A stretch of DNA of 64,000 bases from Eutreptiella sp. 'Long Island Sound 2002' (GCA_964036045.1 OZ038381.1:111402922-111466921), one strand, 5' to 3'; counted from the stretch's first letter, positions 1-10,500 are shown. Numbers and translations are program-made. The notes: generated from the sequence alone by a model not told the origin.

Positions 1-223
1 AGAACGTTCCAAGAACAGTTTTTTGTACTTTTTGAATTTCAGGTCAAAAATCTGTTTTTCTGAAAATCAAGGCATGGACCCCCTAGTATGGTAATAGGGG
101 TCCAATTTGCACCCTTCATACCTCCGCCCCCCTATGCCCGTGGGTCGGGGCAACGACTACTTTTTTCCTTTCTAGCCACTCTAGCGGCGTCTGGGCTAGA
201 ACGCGATTGGGTTTTCTAGTGTA

Positions 224-310
224 TACCAAGGGCAAGTTAAGGAGGGCAAGGACACATATGATTGTGTCGTCATTGTTGTCAACCGCCATTCGGGTTATCT
301 ATTAAGTGCC
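224..310 (+). pseudogene. Ty3/gypsy integrase remnant
   Basis: One frame reads Y-Q-G-Q-V-K-E-G-K-D-T-Y-D-C-V-V-I-V-V-N followed by R-H-S-G-Y. It aligns with the integrase core of Gypsy A in this window, which has E-G-E-T-Y-D-C-V-I-L-A-V-D-R-H-S-G-Y. The first catalytic-region strand is recognisable, but no continuous integrase frame follows. It is therefore a decayed fragment of a related LTR element. Nothing else recognisable is seen in 1-223. Confidence 0.6.
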
Positions 311-780
311 AATGACAACAAGTGGACTTGCAACAACAAAGAATTGTGCTAGGACAATGACCGTGAACAATGGACAATGGCATGACAGGGGAGGAACACT
401 GAGAGTGACACTGTTGCCACACTTGACGCGTGTTGCCAATTGTCTCACAGTGTTGGCAGCTGCAAACAAGACAAGTTGCGCCTCCCGCTTGCCATCACCC
501 ACACGTTGAAGGATACTCTGCTAGATGTGCCCAGTTGACCAATGACGAAGGGCACAACGCCCCATCGTGGGGTGGCACTCTTCCTCGTGGCATATGCCCC
601 ATCGAGCTAGACATGAACCTATTTGGTATCTGATGCTGCTAGCCGCACCCAGGAGGAAAGGGATCCGCCGTCTTGCGTCATTTGGTGGTGTTGCACTATC
701 CAAGTCATTGCTTGCTAAAGTGAAAGGCACGCTGCAGGTGATGCGGGATACTGGCGCAGTGGTCCGCCGCTACACTGCAA
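311..780. other. no recognised gene
   Basis: Short overlapping frames only, with no motif I can name. It may be further decayed gypsy sequence continuing from the integrase remnant. Confidence 0.5.
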
Positions 781-1302
781 TTGATGTGGATTGTGACACA
801 TCGGAAGAAGCGCGTGAAGGTAGATCCAGGCAAGAGCAACATTGGGAAGGTGGAGCAACGAGCAGCTATAGTGTGTTCGCCTCTGGCAACTGATGGGGAC
901 AGTGAGCTGCCGGTTTGTACTATTTTGGAGGCTGTGGAGGGACACTTACAAGAGGCCGCTGAGAGTGCGCCCACCCGCCTTTTGAAGGAAGGTGCGAAGT
1001 GGGTTGCGGACAGCGATCGGAGCCCAGTGAAACGAGAACTAGTGCAGGTGTGGGGCATTGCAAGGAATTCCATAGGGCCCTGTTTATGCACCTATGTGCC
1101 CCCCCCCCCCTATATTGTCTGGTTCATCTACTCACGCCCACCATCCTTGCAGATGTGGCAAAAGTGCTCCGAGCTTGAGGGCAACGTGGGAGCACTGCGT
1201 GCACAGTTGGAGGCCTCGAAAAATCGTGCAAACGAGCAGGCGGCCGAGGTGACCAAGGTTGTGGTCAAGTGTGGCGCTTGCAGGCGGCCAATTCAAGCAT
1301 GA
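781..1302 (+). CDS. uncharacterised coiled-coil frame, possible 105-bp intron
   Basis: The frame is open for 173 codons but has no ATG at its 5' end, so it is partial. The C-terminal part (about 1153-1260) reads M-W-Q-K-C-S-E-L-E-G and continues with heptad-like E/A/L/N residues, typical of a coiled coil. Between the charged N-terminal half and this part lies 1048-1152, which begins GTGTGG after CAG and ends TTGCAG after a pyrimidine-rich stretch. It is 105 bp, a multiple of three, so removing it keeps the frame. The translation of this stretch is Pro/Cys/Tyr-rich and unlike its flanks, consistent with a phase-0 intron. The function is unknown. It could be a host gene fragment or part of a transposon. 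Confidence 0.35.
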   Translation: MMWIVTHRKKRVKVDPGKSNIGKVEQRAAIVCSPLATDGDSELPVCTILEAVEGHLQEAAESAPTRLLKEGAKWVADSDRSPVKRELVQVWGIARNSIGPCLCTYVPPPPYIVWFIYSRPPSLQMWQKCSELEGNVGALRAQLEASKNRANEQAAEVTKVVVKCGACRRPIQA

Positions 1303-1970
1303 ATTCGGAGCTGGTGGCCAGGACAACAGAGTGCGGGCACCTGCTGTCTGTGATGGGTGGCAAGTTCAACGTCAAGGCTTCACTGTGATAGAGCGCTTTG
1401 GTATTAGTTCAAGGGGTTGCACAGGATGGGGGCGAGGATGGGGGGCAGGATTCGGGGTTTCTAATTTTTAAAATCCAAGATCCCCCCTTCCTTGGGGACA
1501 TTATGGGTGGTTTTCTGGGCAGCATACCCCCTTCCTAGCACGTTTCCCGGGTACCTTCCCGTGACATTTATGCCACCTTGCGCTTGTCTATCCACCCCGC
1601 GCAAACAACACCCAAAACAAAAAGTGGCAAACCCCAGCAAGCTTGTAGCCAATCCATAGCCATCAATTAGTACGAATTCGCACGAATTCCTAAGAATTAC
1701 GTACCAACTTCGTGCAAATTCATGCGATTTCACCCAAATATCACCCTTGTCCAACCCCTCATTTGGCCTATCACGCGGAGTACCACCATCCCCATGCACC
1801 CCAGCATGCACCCTGGCCATAGGCAACAATGGTTCGCGGTCGTGTAGTATTCTCACATCCGTCTCTTGCGACATCGGAACCGCCGCTCTCGGGACTATAG
1901 GTGGGGCACGACGGTGAGAAGCCGTCTTCTTGTAGGGCTCGCGTACCTTTGTACAATGATGGGTCCTTAC
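1303..1970. other. no recognised gene
   Basis: Overlapping short frames on both strands. Around 1668-1730 there are several near-palindromic acgaattcg/cgaattc motifs like those at 6100-6260. This may include downstream introns or exons of the broken minus-strand gene, but nothing can be assigned. Confidence 0.4.
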
Positions 1971-2123
1971 CTATTTTGTGCATTTTTGGTCGCATCCCAC
2001 CCATGCGACCAAAGGCTATCATCAATATTGTGGTTGTCTACAACCACTTGAACCCCTACTCTCCCCTGGAGGATGCTTACGCCCCTACGGTTGCGCAACA
2101 TGCGCTTCAGCCTCCGGTGACTC

Positions 2124-2138
2124 CCCTCTATGGCAAAG
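2124..2138 (+). repeat. LINE3 target-site duplication (left)
   Basis: CCCTCTATGGCAAAG, identical to 4910-4924, directly abutting the tetranucleotide tail of LINE3. Confidence 0.92.
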
Positions 2139-2714
2139 GTAGGTAGGTAGGTAGGTATCTTCGGGAGCTCGGGATGCCTCCTTTGACATTGCAGGAAGAA
2201 GGTCTTACCAAGGGGACGTCCTGTCCCTCCCACTGCCCTATGTCAGGTGCCTCTTCAGCCGCTCCCGCATGTGCTTGGGAAGGCATTGTCGCGGCCACCC
2301 GGTCCATGTGTCCCAGGTGGGAGGGTGTCCCCACATGTGTCCATGGGTAGGGCCACATGCCCCCTCCTTTGGGCGGCAGCTCTGGGGGGCTGCCCAGCCG
2401 TGTGGAGTATCTCTCACCACAAGGGGTATTGCTCCCGCTTGTCTACGGTACGACCGCCTCACCCCTGTGGCTTGAGTTGCGGGGCCACTCTGCTTGGCAG
2501 GTGACCCCCTCCTGGACTGTGTACCGGCTCGCCTGTCACCGGTTGCTTCCATGGCTCCGGGTGACGTTTGCCATGGTCCCCCATGCAGCCTGGCCGGGCT
2601 CGGACCAGTGGCCTTGGAGTACCGCTCCTGCCACTGGCCCGGTGGGTCGGCTGGGTCGCCCCAGTGCGTCCGACCCACGGGGTATTGGTTCTTTCCTGTC
2701 CCTCGGCCGCCCTA

Positions 2715-2905
2715 CGTGTGTGCAGTGTCCTGGGCCGCTGGGCTCCTGTTCACCGGTGTGCCCGCGTGGTTTGCTGTGGTGCGTCTGCGGTGTCCTGGGC
2801 CAGCTGGCTCCTGTTCACCGGTGTGCTCGCTCGGTGTGTTGTGTTGCATGTGCGGTGTCCTGGGCCACTGGGCTCCCGTTCACCGGTGTGCGTGCTTTGT
2901 GCGGT
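2715..2905 (-). repeat. three 65-bp repeats in LINE3 3' UTR
   Basis: Three tandem units around the core GTGTCCTGGGCC...GGCTCCTGTTCACCGGTG (plus strand). Their complement contains CACCGGTGAACAGGAGCC, the same core as the satellite at 18160-20725 and the repeats at 56281-56475. Confidence 0.85.
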
Positions 2906-2950
2906 GCGCGTGTGCCATGGGTGGTTGTGTCCCTCTTCCTCCCCCCCTAA

Positions 2951-3050
2951 TTTTCGTTTTTTTTTCTTACTTGTTTTTTTTTTTTTTTACTTGTTTTTTT
3001 TTTTTTTTTTTTGGGAAAAAAAAAAGAAAAAACAAAAAAGAGAAAAACAG
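2951..3050. repeat. T-run/A-run inverted repeat in LINE3
   Basis: Long T tracts interrupted by CTTACTTG are followed by A tracts (GGGAAAAAAAAAAGAAAAAAC). Together they form a potential long A:T hairpin between the ORF3-like region and the 65-bp repeats. LINE2 has a counterpart at 56195-56243. Confidence 0.75.
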
Positions 3051-3191
3051 GGGCGCGCGTACACTGCAGGCACAGGCACGGGCAGCTGGTGCGGCGGTGC
3101 AATAGCGTTCTGTCCTCTGGCGTGTGTCGTCGGTGCTGTGGCGGCGGTCGCGCCCCAGGGGTGCGGCTCGCGTGTCCTGATGTACACGGGT

Positions 3192-3567
3192 ATGGGTCAG
3201 GGTGGGTTTGGTTAGGTGTCTCTTTGCTTCTGGTGCTGGCTGGTTAGGCGGCTGTGTGGGCTGTGGCTGTGGGCTGTGTCTACGTATTTCCCTCAGCGGG
3301 CCTGGTTTGGAGTCAAGGGTTGACGGTTTCGGGGTGTGGCTCGGGTTTGATTTGTGTTGGGGCTTCGGCTCGGTTAGGCTTGGGTCAGGGTGGGTTTGGT
3401 GAGGTGTCTCTTTGCTTCTGGAGCTGGCTGGTTAGGCGGCTGTGTGGGCTGTGGGTGTGGGCTGTGGTTTCGGTGTTCCCTCGGCGGGCTTGGTTAGGAG
3501 TCAAGGGATAGCGGTTTTGGGGTGTGGCTCGGGTTTGATTTGTGCTTGGGTTCTGGCTCGGTTAGGC
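3192..3567. repeat. 188-bp tandem repeat, two copies
   Basis: The segment beginning GGGTTTGGT(T/G)AGGTGTCTCTTTGCTTCTGG recurs with a period of 188 bp (for example 3204 and 3392). A partial third unit runs toward 3570. It is absent from LINE2, so it is specific to the LINE3 subfamily. Confidence 0.75.
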
Positions 3568-3667
3568 GGTTGCGCGGGGCCGGGCGTGTATGTAGCGGCG
3601 TCCACGGGGTCGTGCGCCCGAGGCGAGTGCGGGGTGGTGCGTGCGGGCCGGCCGGTGGCCGGTGGCC

Positions 3668-4886
3668 TCACTGGGAGTCCCACACGGAGGGGTCGACGGG
3701 CGTGCCAGGGGCGTACGCAGCGTGCAGGTTGGGCAGCAGCGGGCGCACGTGCAGGGCGTCGGCGTGCCCGATGAGGACCTCACTGAGGACCGAGGGGTTG
3801 GCGGCAAGCAGTATGCGATGCCCCGGAGGGGTGGCGGCGAGGAGCGGGAGGATGTCCGCGGCCCGCGACGTGGGGGTGAACACGACGTGGGCCGGGTGCG
3901 GCCCCGGGAGCGGTGCCGGGGGGAGCGGGACCACAGGACGGCGGTCTACTGTGAGGTGCCAAGTGGCGCGATGGTGGAGGAGCCGGACTAGGGCGATGCT
4001 GTGGCGCAGTGTGTGGGGCTGGGCGCTGGGCGGCGTGGGGACGTGCGGCGGGAGGGAGGGGGGGCGGGGCGGTGGCGTGGGAGGGGGCACGGCGGAGGAG
4101 TGACGCCAGCGACGTGTGTGTCGTGCTGAGGGTGGAGAGGAGCCCACGGTAGCGGGCCTGGGTTCAGCGTCTTTGGGCGTAGTGGTGCTCGTTGTCGTGT
4201 GTGTTGGCTTCCTTCGGCGTCCGGTTCGTTTGGTGACTTCTGGGCGGGGCCTGGCGTGGCGCCCCGTGGTGGTGGTTTGCTGGGTAACGGGGTTAGATGG
4301 CGGCGCCGCTGGCCGGGGGGTCAGGCGCGTCGTGTTGTGTGGCGCGCAGGGCTCCTGGGGTGCTGTGGGTGTCGCCGGTGTCGGTGCGCCGACGCTTGTG
4401 GGGTGGTGAGGGGATGTGTGCGTGCGGGGCTGGGCTTTGGGTGATGTCCCACAGGCGGATGCCGTCTCGCTGCGTTTCCTGGAGGGTCTCCCGCAGGCGC
4501 CTGAGGACGTACGGGTGGTCCTGGGGCGCGGGGAGGTTGCGGGGGTGGACTCCCAGGGGGTGGAGCGCATCGGCCAGCATGGCTTCCCATGCGGCCTGCG
4601 GCATCCACCCCCCCGCCGGCCGAAGGCGGCAGTTCTCCACCGACCCCTTGCGGGGCCGATGGACCAGGCCCTCGAGGGAGGGCTCTCCCCAGGCCCACTT
4701 CCGCAGCTCCCAGAGCTGCGTGTGGGTCCAGCGCTGCCACCACTGTTCCTGGGCGGGCCTGCGGTCTTGGGCGGAGGAGTGGGCGTGGGTGGGCGTGACG
4801 TGGTCGTGGGGACCGGCGGCGGTGGCGGGCCTGGGGGATTCCTCGTAGTCCTGTTCCGTGGGGGTGCGTGGGGAGTGGGGGTGCAC
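3668..4886 (-). pseudogene. LINE3 ORF3-like protein, frameshifted
   Basis: Two overlapping minus frames look coding. The upstream one (4886-4293) contains W-W-Q-R-W-T-H-T-Q-L-W-E-L-R-K-W and G-G-W-M-P-Q-A-A-W-E-A-M-L. The downstream one (through 3668) ends in a structured-looking segment with H-T-L-R-H-S-I-A-L-V-R-L-L-H-H and ends V-W-D-S-Q. Their order and spacing match LINE2 ORF3, which has a globular N-terminal part, a Pro/His/Thr-rich middle and a globular C-terminal part. They lie in the same place, just upstream of the A/T hairpin. I infer a divergent ORF3 homologue that needs a frame change near 4290. The 5' start is lost to truncation. Confidence 0.5.
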
Positions 4887-4909
4887 GCGGATGTGGACCC
4901 GCGGGTGTG

Positions 4910-4924
4910 CCCTCTATGGCAAAG
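4910..4924 (+). repeat. LINE3 target-site duplication (right)
   Basis: CCCTCTATGGCAAAG, identical to 2124-2138. On the minus strand it encodes the shared F-A-I-E-G region of the interrupted gene. Confidence 0.92.
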
Positions 4925-6096
4925 CACGAGAACTTTGACAAGATTCTCCACTTCTTTGCAAAAAAGCACATGTGGTCGATCCAAAGATGTGTCCACAGGA
5001 ATTTGCCCCACTGGAGCTCATTGTGGGCAGTGCCCATGGCTATGCTATGTCTCCGGAGCCGCCCCAAGTCGGCCCCCGATAACCATGCGGAACGCCAAGC
5101 GAACACACACATGCTTGCAAAATTCCCCCACCACCTATTGCACACCGATTCACAACTTCCCCCTGCTACTTGATGATGCCTCACACTGGGTTGTTGTAGA
5201 GATGCATCAATTACCTTTTCCCATCTCCTGTTCCGCATGAAATGGATGGCAGCACCACACTCCATCCTTACCTTCTCCTTGCTGTTTGCCTTCTCATTAT
5301 TGAATGAGGCACGGGTGCAAGTTTTTGCAGCAACCCGTGCCTCATCTAAAATTGGCTGCAGCATGGTGTGTGCCACAGTGGCCGGTGTCTGGCCTGTCAA
5401 TTGCACAACTAGATCCCGTGTCCTGTTGATGCCGCAGAACAGGACACCACTTGGATTGCATCAATTACCTCTTCGCCTTGCCTTTGCCTTTACGGCCCCC
5501 ACCTTTCTTGGGCGTTGGAACTGGTGGCGCAGGGCTTAGAAGCTGCTTCAGTGGAAACTAGGAGGCATCCGTGGGCAAATCCGGGGTTGGGGCAAAACTG
5601 CATGGCCATGGACAAGGGCACTTGGAAGCCTTAGATGGATAGGTATGGTTGTGATGTGGCATGAAAGGCAGGGGGGAGGTTTGGGGTTTGTGATAATTGG
5701 GTGCTTGACATAGCTTGTGTCAGCGGAATGGGGAAGGGGCCTACAACCAGGTGGGAAGGTTGGGATCTTGAGACAATTGCGCCATTGCCGAGGTTGGTGG
5801 CGCCGAAAGGGAGGGCACCCCCCTAAACTGAGAAGGGGGAGGCACCTTGTGAAGGAGCACAACATCGTCGCTGCCCTCTTCCTCGGGCGGTTGGGGAGCT
5901 AAAGGCACTTGGAAGAAAAACGGGACGAAGGAGGGGGCAGGATATACTTGTGGTGGTGGTGGGGTTGGTTGACCGTCCGAGGTTTGACGCTTCGAGGTGT
6001 TTCTTCTCTTCTTTTTCCCACCGGTAGGCATCTCTGAAACCTTCTGTTTCTGTGGCCTGGTGGGTGTCCCAGTGTCCTGCAAAAATAATATGACAT

Positions 6097-6225
6097 TTGT
6101 ACGAATTTCGTCCTCAAAGTGCCTCGGGTACAGGCAGTTTGAATGTGGTATGTTACGAATTTGGGACGAAATTTGTACGAATTTCGTCCTCAAAGTGCCT
6201 TAGGTACAGGCAGTTTGAATGTGGT
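6097..6225 (+). repeat. 76-bp partial tandem duplication
   Basis: TTGTACGAATTTCGTCCTC through CAGGCAGTTTGAATGTGG occurs at 6097 and again at 6173. It lies just upstream (on the minus strand) of the splice acceptor at 6077-6080. The flanks are rich in acgaatttcg palindromic motifs. Confidence 0.75.
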
Positions 6226-7283
6226 TGTTACGAAGTTCATACGAAATTCGTACGAACTTCGTATGGAGTTCGAACAAGTCGCACAAATGTGCAGTATTTT
6301 TGTGCGAAACCGGCACAAAAGCCACCCCGACACGACCCCCACACCTATAAATGTACACAAATACGCAAGCCCAAGCACAAACACACACAGCCCGACACTT
6401 ACAGGAGCCCCCTTGATACATTTCAAGCACCTGTCCTACACAAACACAGGCCCAAGCACAACTACAACTAGGCAAGCCCTAGGATGAGGAGGAGGAGGAG
6501 GAGATGTGGTCCCCCGGTAGGGCGCACCCGCGGCGCATTCCCATGGTGCCCGCTGGCCCTCACCGGTCTGCCCAAGATCAAGAGTGAGGTCTCTGTCCCA
6601 ACCCGTGTGGCTAAGTACCATGGCGGCGGCTCTCCTCTTCGTCTCCTCCACTTGTCCCCTAGCCGGCACAACGCGCACGCACTACTGTCTTACACGCTGC
6701 TGGATCCCTCCAGGTGCACGGATGCGGGGGCGCGGCAGAGCGCCGGCTCCACTTCCGGCACGGTCCGCCACCCCCCCTGGGGGAGAGGGGCGCAGTCTCA
6801 CGGGTGTGGGCCCTTAGCCCGCAAGGTACTACCCATCGGACGGCGTTTGGCCGGCAGGTCACCGGGGGTTTGGTGCGTAGCTTGACCCCCCCCCCCAATC
6901 ATACACCACTCCCGCCGGAGGTGTCCGTGCGCGGAACTACGCATTCTGGTCCCTTCGGCCCCAGCCCTGGGAACACACACGGGTCAGGCGGCGCCGCGCG
7001 TCTAGCAACAGGGTTGGAGGACAAGCCCCCCTAGTTGATAGGAGACCCGGGGCTGGTACCAAGCCATGCGCAGCGTGGCCAAGGGCATGTCCCACAGCCT
7101 GCGCATCAACCGTTCATCGTGGAGCTCTCTCGTTTCATAAAGCCCCGTGTAGCGGTGTGGCGGCCCATATGTGATGAGCCAAACCAACGACGCGCGGGGG
7201 GGCCGCCCGGCCCGTCCATGATAACCACGTGTGCCTCCCGGACCACACGGGGTCAATATATACCCTTGGTGAGCGGCCCTTAA
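6226..7283. other. no recognised gene
   Basis: Several overlapping 60-130 codon frames on both strands (Arg/Pro/Gly-rich). None has a motif or an internally consistent gene structure. A short minus frame near 7000-7256 looks protein-like (L-I-T-Y-G-P-P-H-R-Y-T-G) but cannot be assigned. Confidence 0.45.
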
Positions 7284-7563
7284 TGGAACATTTGAATGAG
7301 AATGCGAATTTGCGCGAAAATCAGCGAAATTCGCGCCAATTTGGCAAATTCGCGCGAATGCGGGCGAGGATGCGAATGTGAATGCGGCTCTACTTTTTTT
7401 TGCGAATGTAGCCTAAATTGGGCCAAAGTCGAGTTACAAGTCGCGTCTTTTGAATTTCTATGATTTTTTGGCGCGGTAACCATATCAAATGGGCACAAAG
7501 ACAAGGTACCACGGGCAAAACGGGCAAAAAATGAAAAGTGAGTGCACTCATTCAAAAGTTCCA
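7284..7563. mobile_element. MITE-like element with 17-bp terminal inverted repeats
   Basis: The left end TGGAACATTTGAATGAG (7284-7300) and the right end CTCATTCAAAAGTTCCA (7547-7563) are inverted repeats with one mismatch in 17. The 280-bp interior is AT-rich, full of gcgaattcgcgcgaa-type palindromes, and has no coding capacity. No convincing target-site duplication is visible, so the class is uncertain. Confidence 0.5.
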
Positions 7564-8480
7564 TTCACAGGGGGTACATGGCCTGTAGCCCGGGACGAAT
7601 CCCGGTCCAAATACCGAAGGACCCGCAGGGATCCCCCCAAGTCCGAAGGGCAGCTGCTGCCCTGGAGGCATGGCGGCAGTGAGCAGCGCACGCTCGCACA
7701 CGGGCCACCGCAGGCTCGCCCCGGGCCAAAATCTGGCCATAGCTGGCCGGGCTCCCCATTCATAGGCAGTAGGGTCAAAACTGTCCGGGACTCAGGTCGC
7801 CACGTCCCACAGTTGCCCGTAGCCATCACGGTAGTAGACCTCTTTGGCCGCACGGATCACGGGCATCTTGCGCTTGCGATCCGAGGCGTCCCAATAGTTA
7901 ACCACGATGGCCAGCACGCGCTGTGCTGCCCCCGCCATCAGCCCCCGGTCATATAGATATCCCACATCCTCGGGTTCCCAATCTGAAAGGGTCTTGGTAT
8001 ATATGCTGCGGACCCCGGGTCCGGGATGAGGGTCATCGTCGTCCGGCAAGCCCACGCTGAGGGCAAAGGCATCCGGACCATACAGACCTATGACGCCTCA
8101 TGCGGATACCGCGTGTCGCTTCCAACACGCGCATATAGTGTCCAGGCGCATGTGCAACTGGGTATGCACGGCTAGCCAAAACAAATGTCGCCACGGGCAA
8201 GTAGGGACGCAATGCCGGGTCCCCAGCTCTCTGAGGCAGGCGGGGCAGGGCCGGGTGTCCCCTGCATGTCCCAGACCTGCCCGCCGCGCTATCCTGCGGA
8301 GGTGGGCTCCCCAAAAAAGAGTCCGTGTTCTGTGATGGCGTGATATACCGACAAGGATTTGTGTATTGTCTTTTCCGGGGCCTCCATGTGGAGACCCCAT
8401 AGGCGGCGGGCCGCGGTCTCCACCAAACGGTGTAGGTTGTGCACCTAGACGGTATTGGGGGTGAAACAGACCCGGGGCGT
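7564..8480. other. decayed coding-like DNA, unassigned
   Basis: Minus-strand frames (for example 8055-7792 and 8499-8098) look like broken coding sequence continuing from the RNase H-like remnant next door, with stops and frame changes. No motif can be named with confidence. Confidence 0.35.
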
Positions 8481-8905
8481 CTAGAGCCCCTGGAGCCAAC
8501 GCACGCCAAGCTGCGCCTTTGCAGGCTGTCTCTTCGCCACTCCGCCGGCCGGGTCCAATAGGGAGTCCAGACGGATGCCGGCACGGTGGGAGTACAAGTG
8601 CTGGGGAGCACGGAACCCATCGGCCAATAATCCCCTACAGGCTCGTAGCAGGTCGTCCGAGAGCGGCGAGGACCCCGGGCTATTGGAGTGGACTGCGTCG
8701 ATGTACCCCTTGCTATCGTGGACAGACCACTGTGGGCCCCGTGTGCCCCAGACTACACGGTTGGCCCCGCGCGCCCGCAGCACTTCTTAAGCAACGTACA
8801 ACTCCGCTTGGTAAGATCCATCCACGTGTACCGGAATGGGTATGCAGTACGTCTGGCTCAACCACATTGTCGGATCCGCCACCACTAAGCCACCACCAGC
8901 CGTGT
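8481..8905 (-). pseudogene. RNase H-like retroelement remnant
   Basis: On the minus strand one frame reads H-V-D-G-S-Y-Q-A-E-L-Y-V-A, a stop, then E-V-L-R-A-R-G and later H-D-S-K-G-Y-I-D-A-V. The order D-G-S, A-E-L and D-S-K-G-Y-I-D-A-V matches the three acidic motifs of RNase HI domains found at the C-terminus of some retroelement polyproteins. The in-frame stop and flanking frame changes show it is dead. It is not closely similar to the RNase H of LINE2 or the gypsy elements here. Confidence 0.5.
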
Positions 8906-10339
8906 GGTTGGGGTACCAAGAGGAGTCTTGTCCGGAATTTCTCGAAGAGTAATGCCCTCAGGGTTCTTCTCCCGGGCCCACTGCACGTGCCGGGGCCACG
9001 GGGGGAGAGTGTCCGGTCCACGATAACGTGATGGCCACCCCGCCCTGCGGGTACATGACCAATCTCGGTAGCCGGCCGCCAGGGCTGCGTGGCCGTCGCC
9101 TGCCTCGCTGGCGGTCCCCCGTCCCAAGTAACGAACAAGAAGCGTGTATGTTGACATGTCACCATGTAGATACATGATACGTGTCACCTTTGATTTTACC
9201 GGGCACAAAATGGCCAAAACCCGGATTCTATCCAAATGGTTGACAAAATTGACACATCTTTGTTGTGTATTAAGCTTGTTTTGAAAATTTTGTGGTTTTC
9301 GCCTATCATTCATGATAACAGTTGACGCATGGCTCATTTTGAGTGCCAAGATGTCATGCACATCCAATATTTCGGGCAAAACAAAAACTCAATTTGTGTG
9401 GAGAAATGAATTACTTACTTGTCCAACACAATACAAAATGGAAACCATTGCAATGTATGTAGACAACATAGATTGACCCTAATCTACACACGATTCACAT
9501 TGTCCTTGTGCTTTTTGTCTTGCACCATGCAGTTAACCTTCCACGTCCTCGTTCCGTTCTCTTTCCATTCTCATAGTGACCGTGGCGCAATGTACCTGCG
9601 GCTCACTGGTGGCTAGGTGGAAATGTGAAGTTGGGGCTCATTTGGGGCTCATTTGTGCATTGCGATGTCTTTGTACTTGTTTGTTGTGCTTTTTACATGC
9701 TAGGTAATGTGCATTTAATGTTTTTAGAAGTTTTAGGTACTCGGTTGGTCAAGGTTCAAGGGGGGGGGGGGGGGACTTTTTTTGGCGACGGCTCGGTTGA
9801 CTGAGCGCCCGACTGAGCCGTCACTGAGCCGTCACTGAGCCGGCTCACTTAGCTCTCACTTAGCTCTCACTTAGCTCTCACTGAGCGCGCCAAATGGCTC
9901 ACTGAGCGCCCACTGAGAGCTCATTGGGGGCTCACTCAGAGGGTTCCCCCCCCTTTCCGCCTCTCCTCCGCCCCTCTTTCCGCCTACCCATCTATCCCTT
10001 CTAGCTCCCATAGGTCCTCTCTATCACACCATGTCTAATGTCGCCCCACGCCTGAAACCAGCGGCTTCAAAGAGTAAGAAAAAGTGCTTTTCCATTGCTT
10101 TGAGACATACTCTAGTTGTATTAGAGATGCACTGAGCATCCATGCATTTTTATCTTAGTATTGGTCCCACCAAAACAGGTGATAACACATTTTGACCTAT
10201 GGAACCAAACACCCAAACAGGATATGGAGTGGACCCCTTAATCCCCTTTCAATGTGAAGCTATTCATCTTTTCCTGAGTTGACTGAGCACTGACATACCT
10301 AAGGTAGAGCCTATGAATTTATCTATGTTTTTCAATGAA
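8906..10339. other. non-coding; minisatellite and G-run
   Basis: 8906-9380 carries further minus-strand coding-like debris. A run of about 15 G lies near 9760. From about 9790 to 9935 short units such as CTCACTTAGCT and CACTGAGC(C/G) are tandemly repeated. No gene is seen. Confidence 0.5.
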
Positions 10340-10500
10340 TTCTTAGCTGTCCTAGTGGTATGCACCCTAGGGGGCTGGGCACCTCTTTTTCAGAGGTCCT
10401 GGGTTCAATTCCTGGTCAGCCTAGCTAAGTAGGAAGATCCCATGTGACATGGCAGTGACCTCATCGCCACATGCCCTGCCACCTCAGCACATATGGGACT
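10340..10500 (+). ncRNA. tRNA-derived SINE head candidate (Pol III A and B boxes)
   Basis: TGTCCTAGTGG (10348-10358) matches the A-box consensus at 10 of 11 positions. GGTTCAATTCC (10412-10422) matches the B box exactly, about 54 bp downstream. Between them, ACCTC-TTTTTCA-GAGGT can form an anticodon-like arm, and CTGGG-TTCAATT-CCTGG can form a T-arm. The acceptor stem is only partly complementary, so this is not an intact tRNA gene. A tRNA-derived SINE, perhaps extending past 10500, is the best reading. Confidence 0.5.

Larger units (their letters stand above)
2139..4909 (-). mobile_element. LINE3: 5'-truncated LINE copy, minus strand
   Basis: The 3' end is the tetranucleotide tail at 2139-2157 (GTAG repeats on the plus strand, CTAC on the element strand). 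From 2158 to about 3150 it is a near-identical inverted copy of the LINE2 3' region (about 56100-57040). Further upstream it diverges, so it belongs to a related subfamily. The insertion is bounded by a perfect 15-bp direct repeat at 2124-2138 and 4910-4924. The element is about 2.8 kb against at least 8.7 kb for LINE2, so it is strongly 5'-truncated. It carries only ORF3-like coding sequence, 188-bp repeats, an A/T-rich hairpin, 65-bp repeats and the tail. Confidence 0.88.
1971..6076 (-). pseudogene. spliced gene of unknown function, split by LINE3
   Basis: Three exon-like blocks are visible on the minus strand. Exon 1 starts at 6076 after a strong acceptor (ATTATTTTTGCAG) and encodes a Lys/Arg-rich then Pro-rich segment (P-T-G-G-K-K-K-R-R) to about 5745. 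A second block starts near 5537 after an acceptor-like GAAGCAG and encodes a basic G-G-G-R-K-G-K-G-K-A-K-R tract. The third block (about 5470-4925) holds T-M-L-Q-P-I-L-D-E-A-R-V and ends W-R-I-L-S-K-F-S-C-F-A-I-E-G. Exactly there LINE3 is inserted. The frame resumes in phase on the far side of the 15-bp TSD (2138 down to 1971) with S-H-R-R-L-K-R-M-L-R-N and meets a GTAAGG donor. The C-terminal block vaguely recalls the end of KDZ/CACTA-type transposases (HL..H, CFAIEG, LKRMLRN), but I cannot confirm a family. The basic tract suggests a nuclear, DNA-binding protein. Confidence 0.5.
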
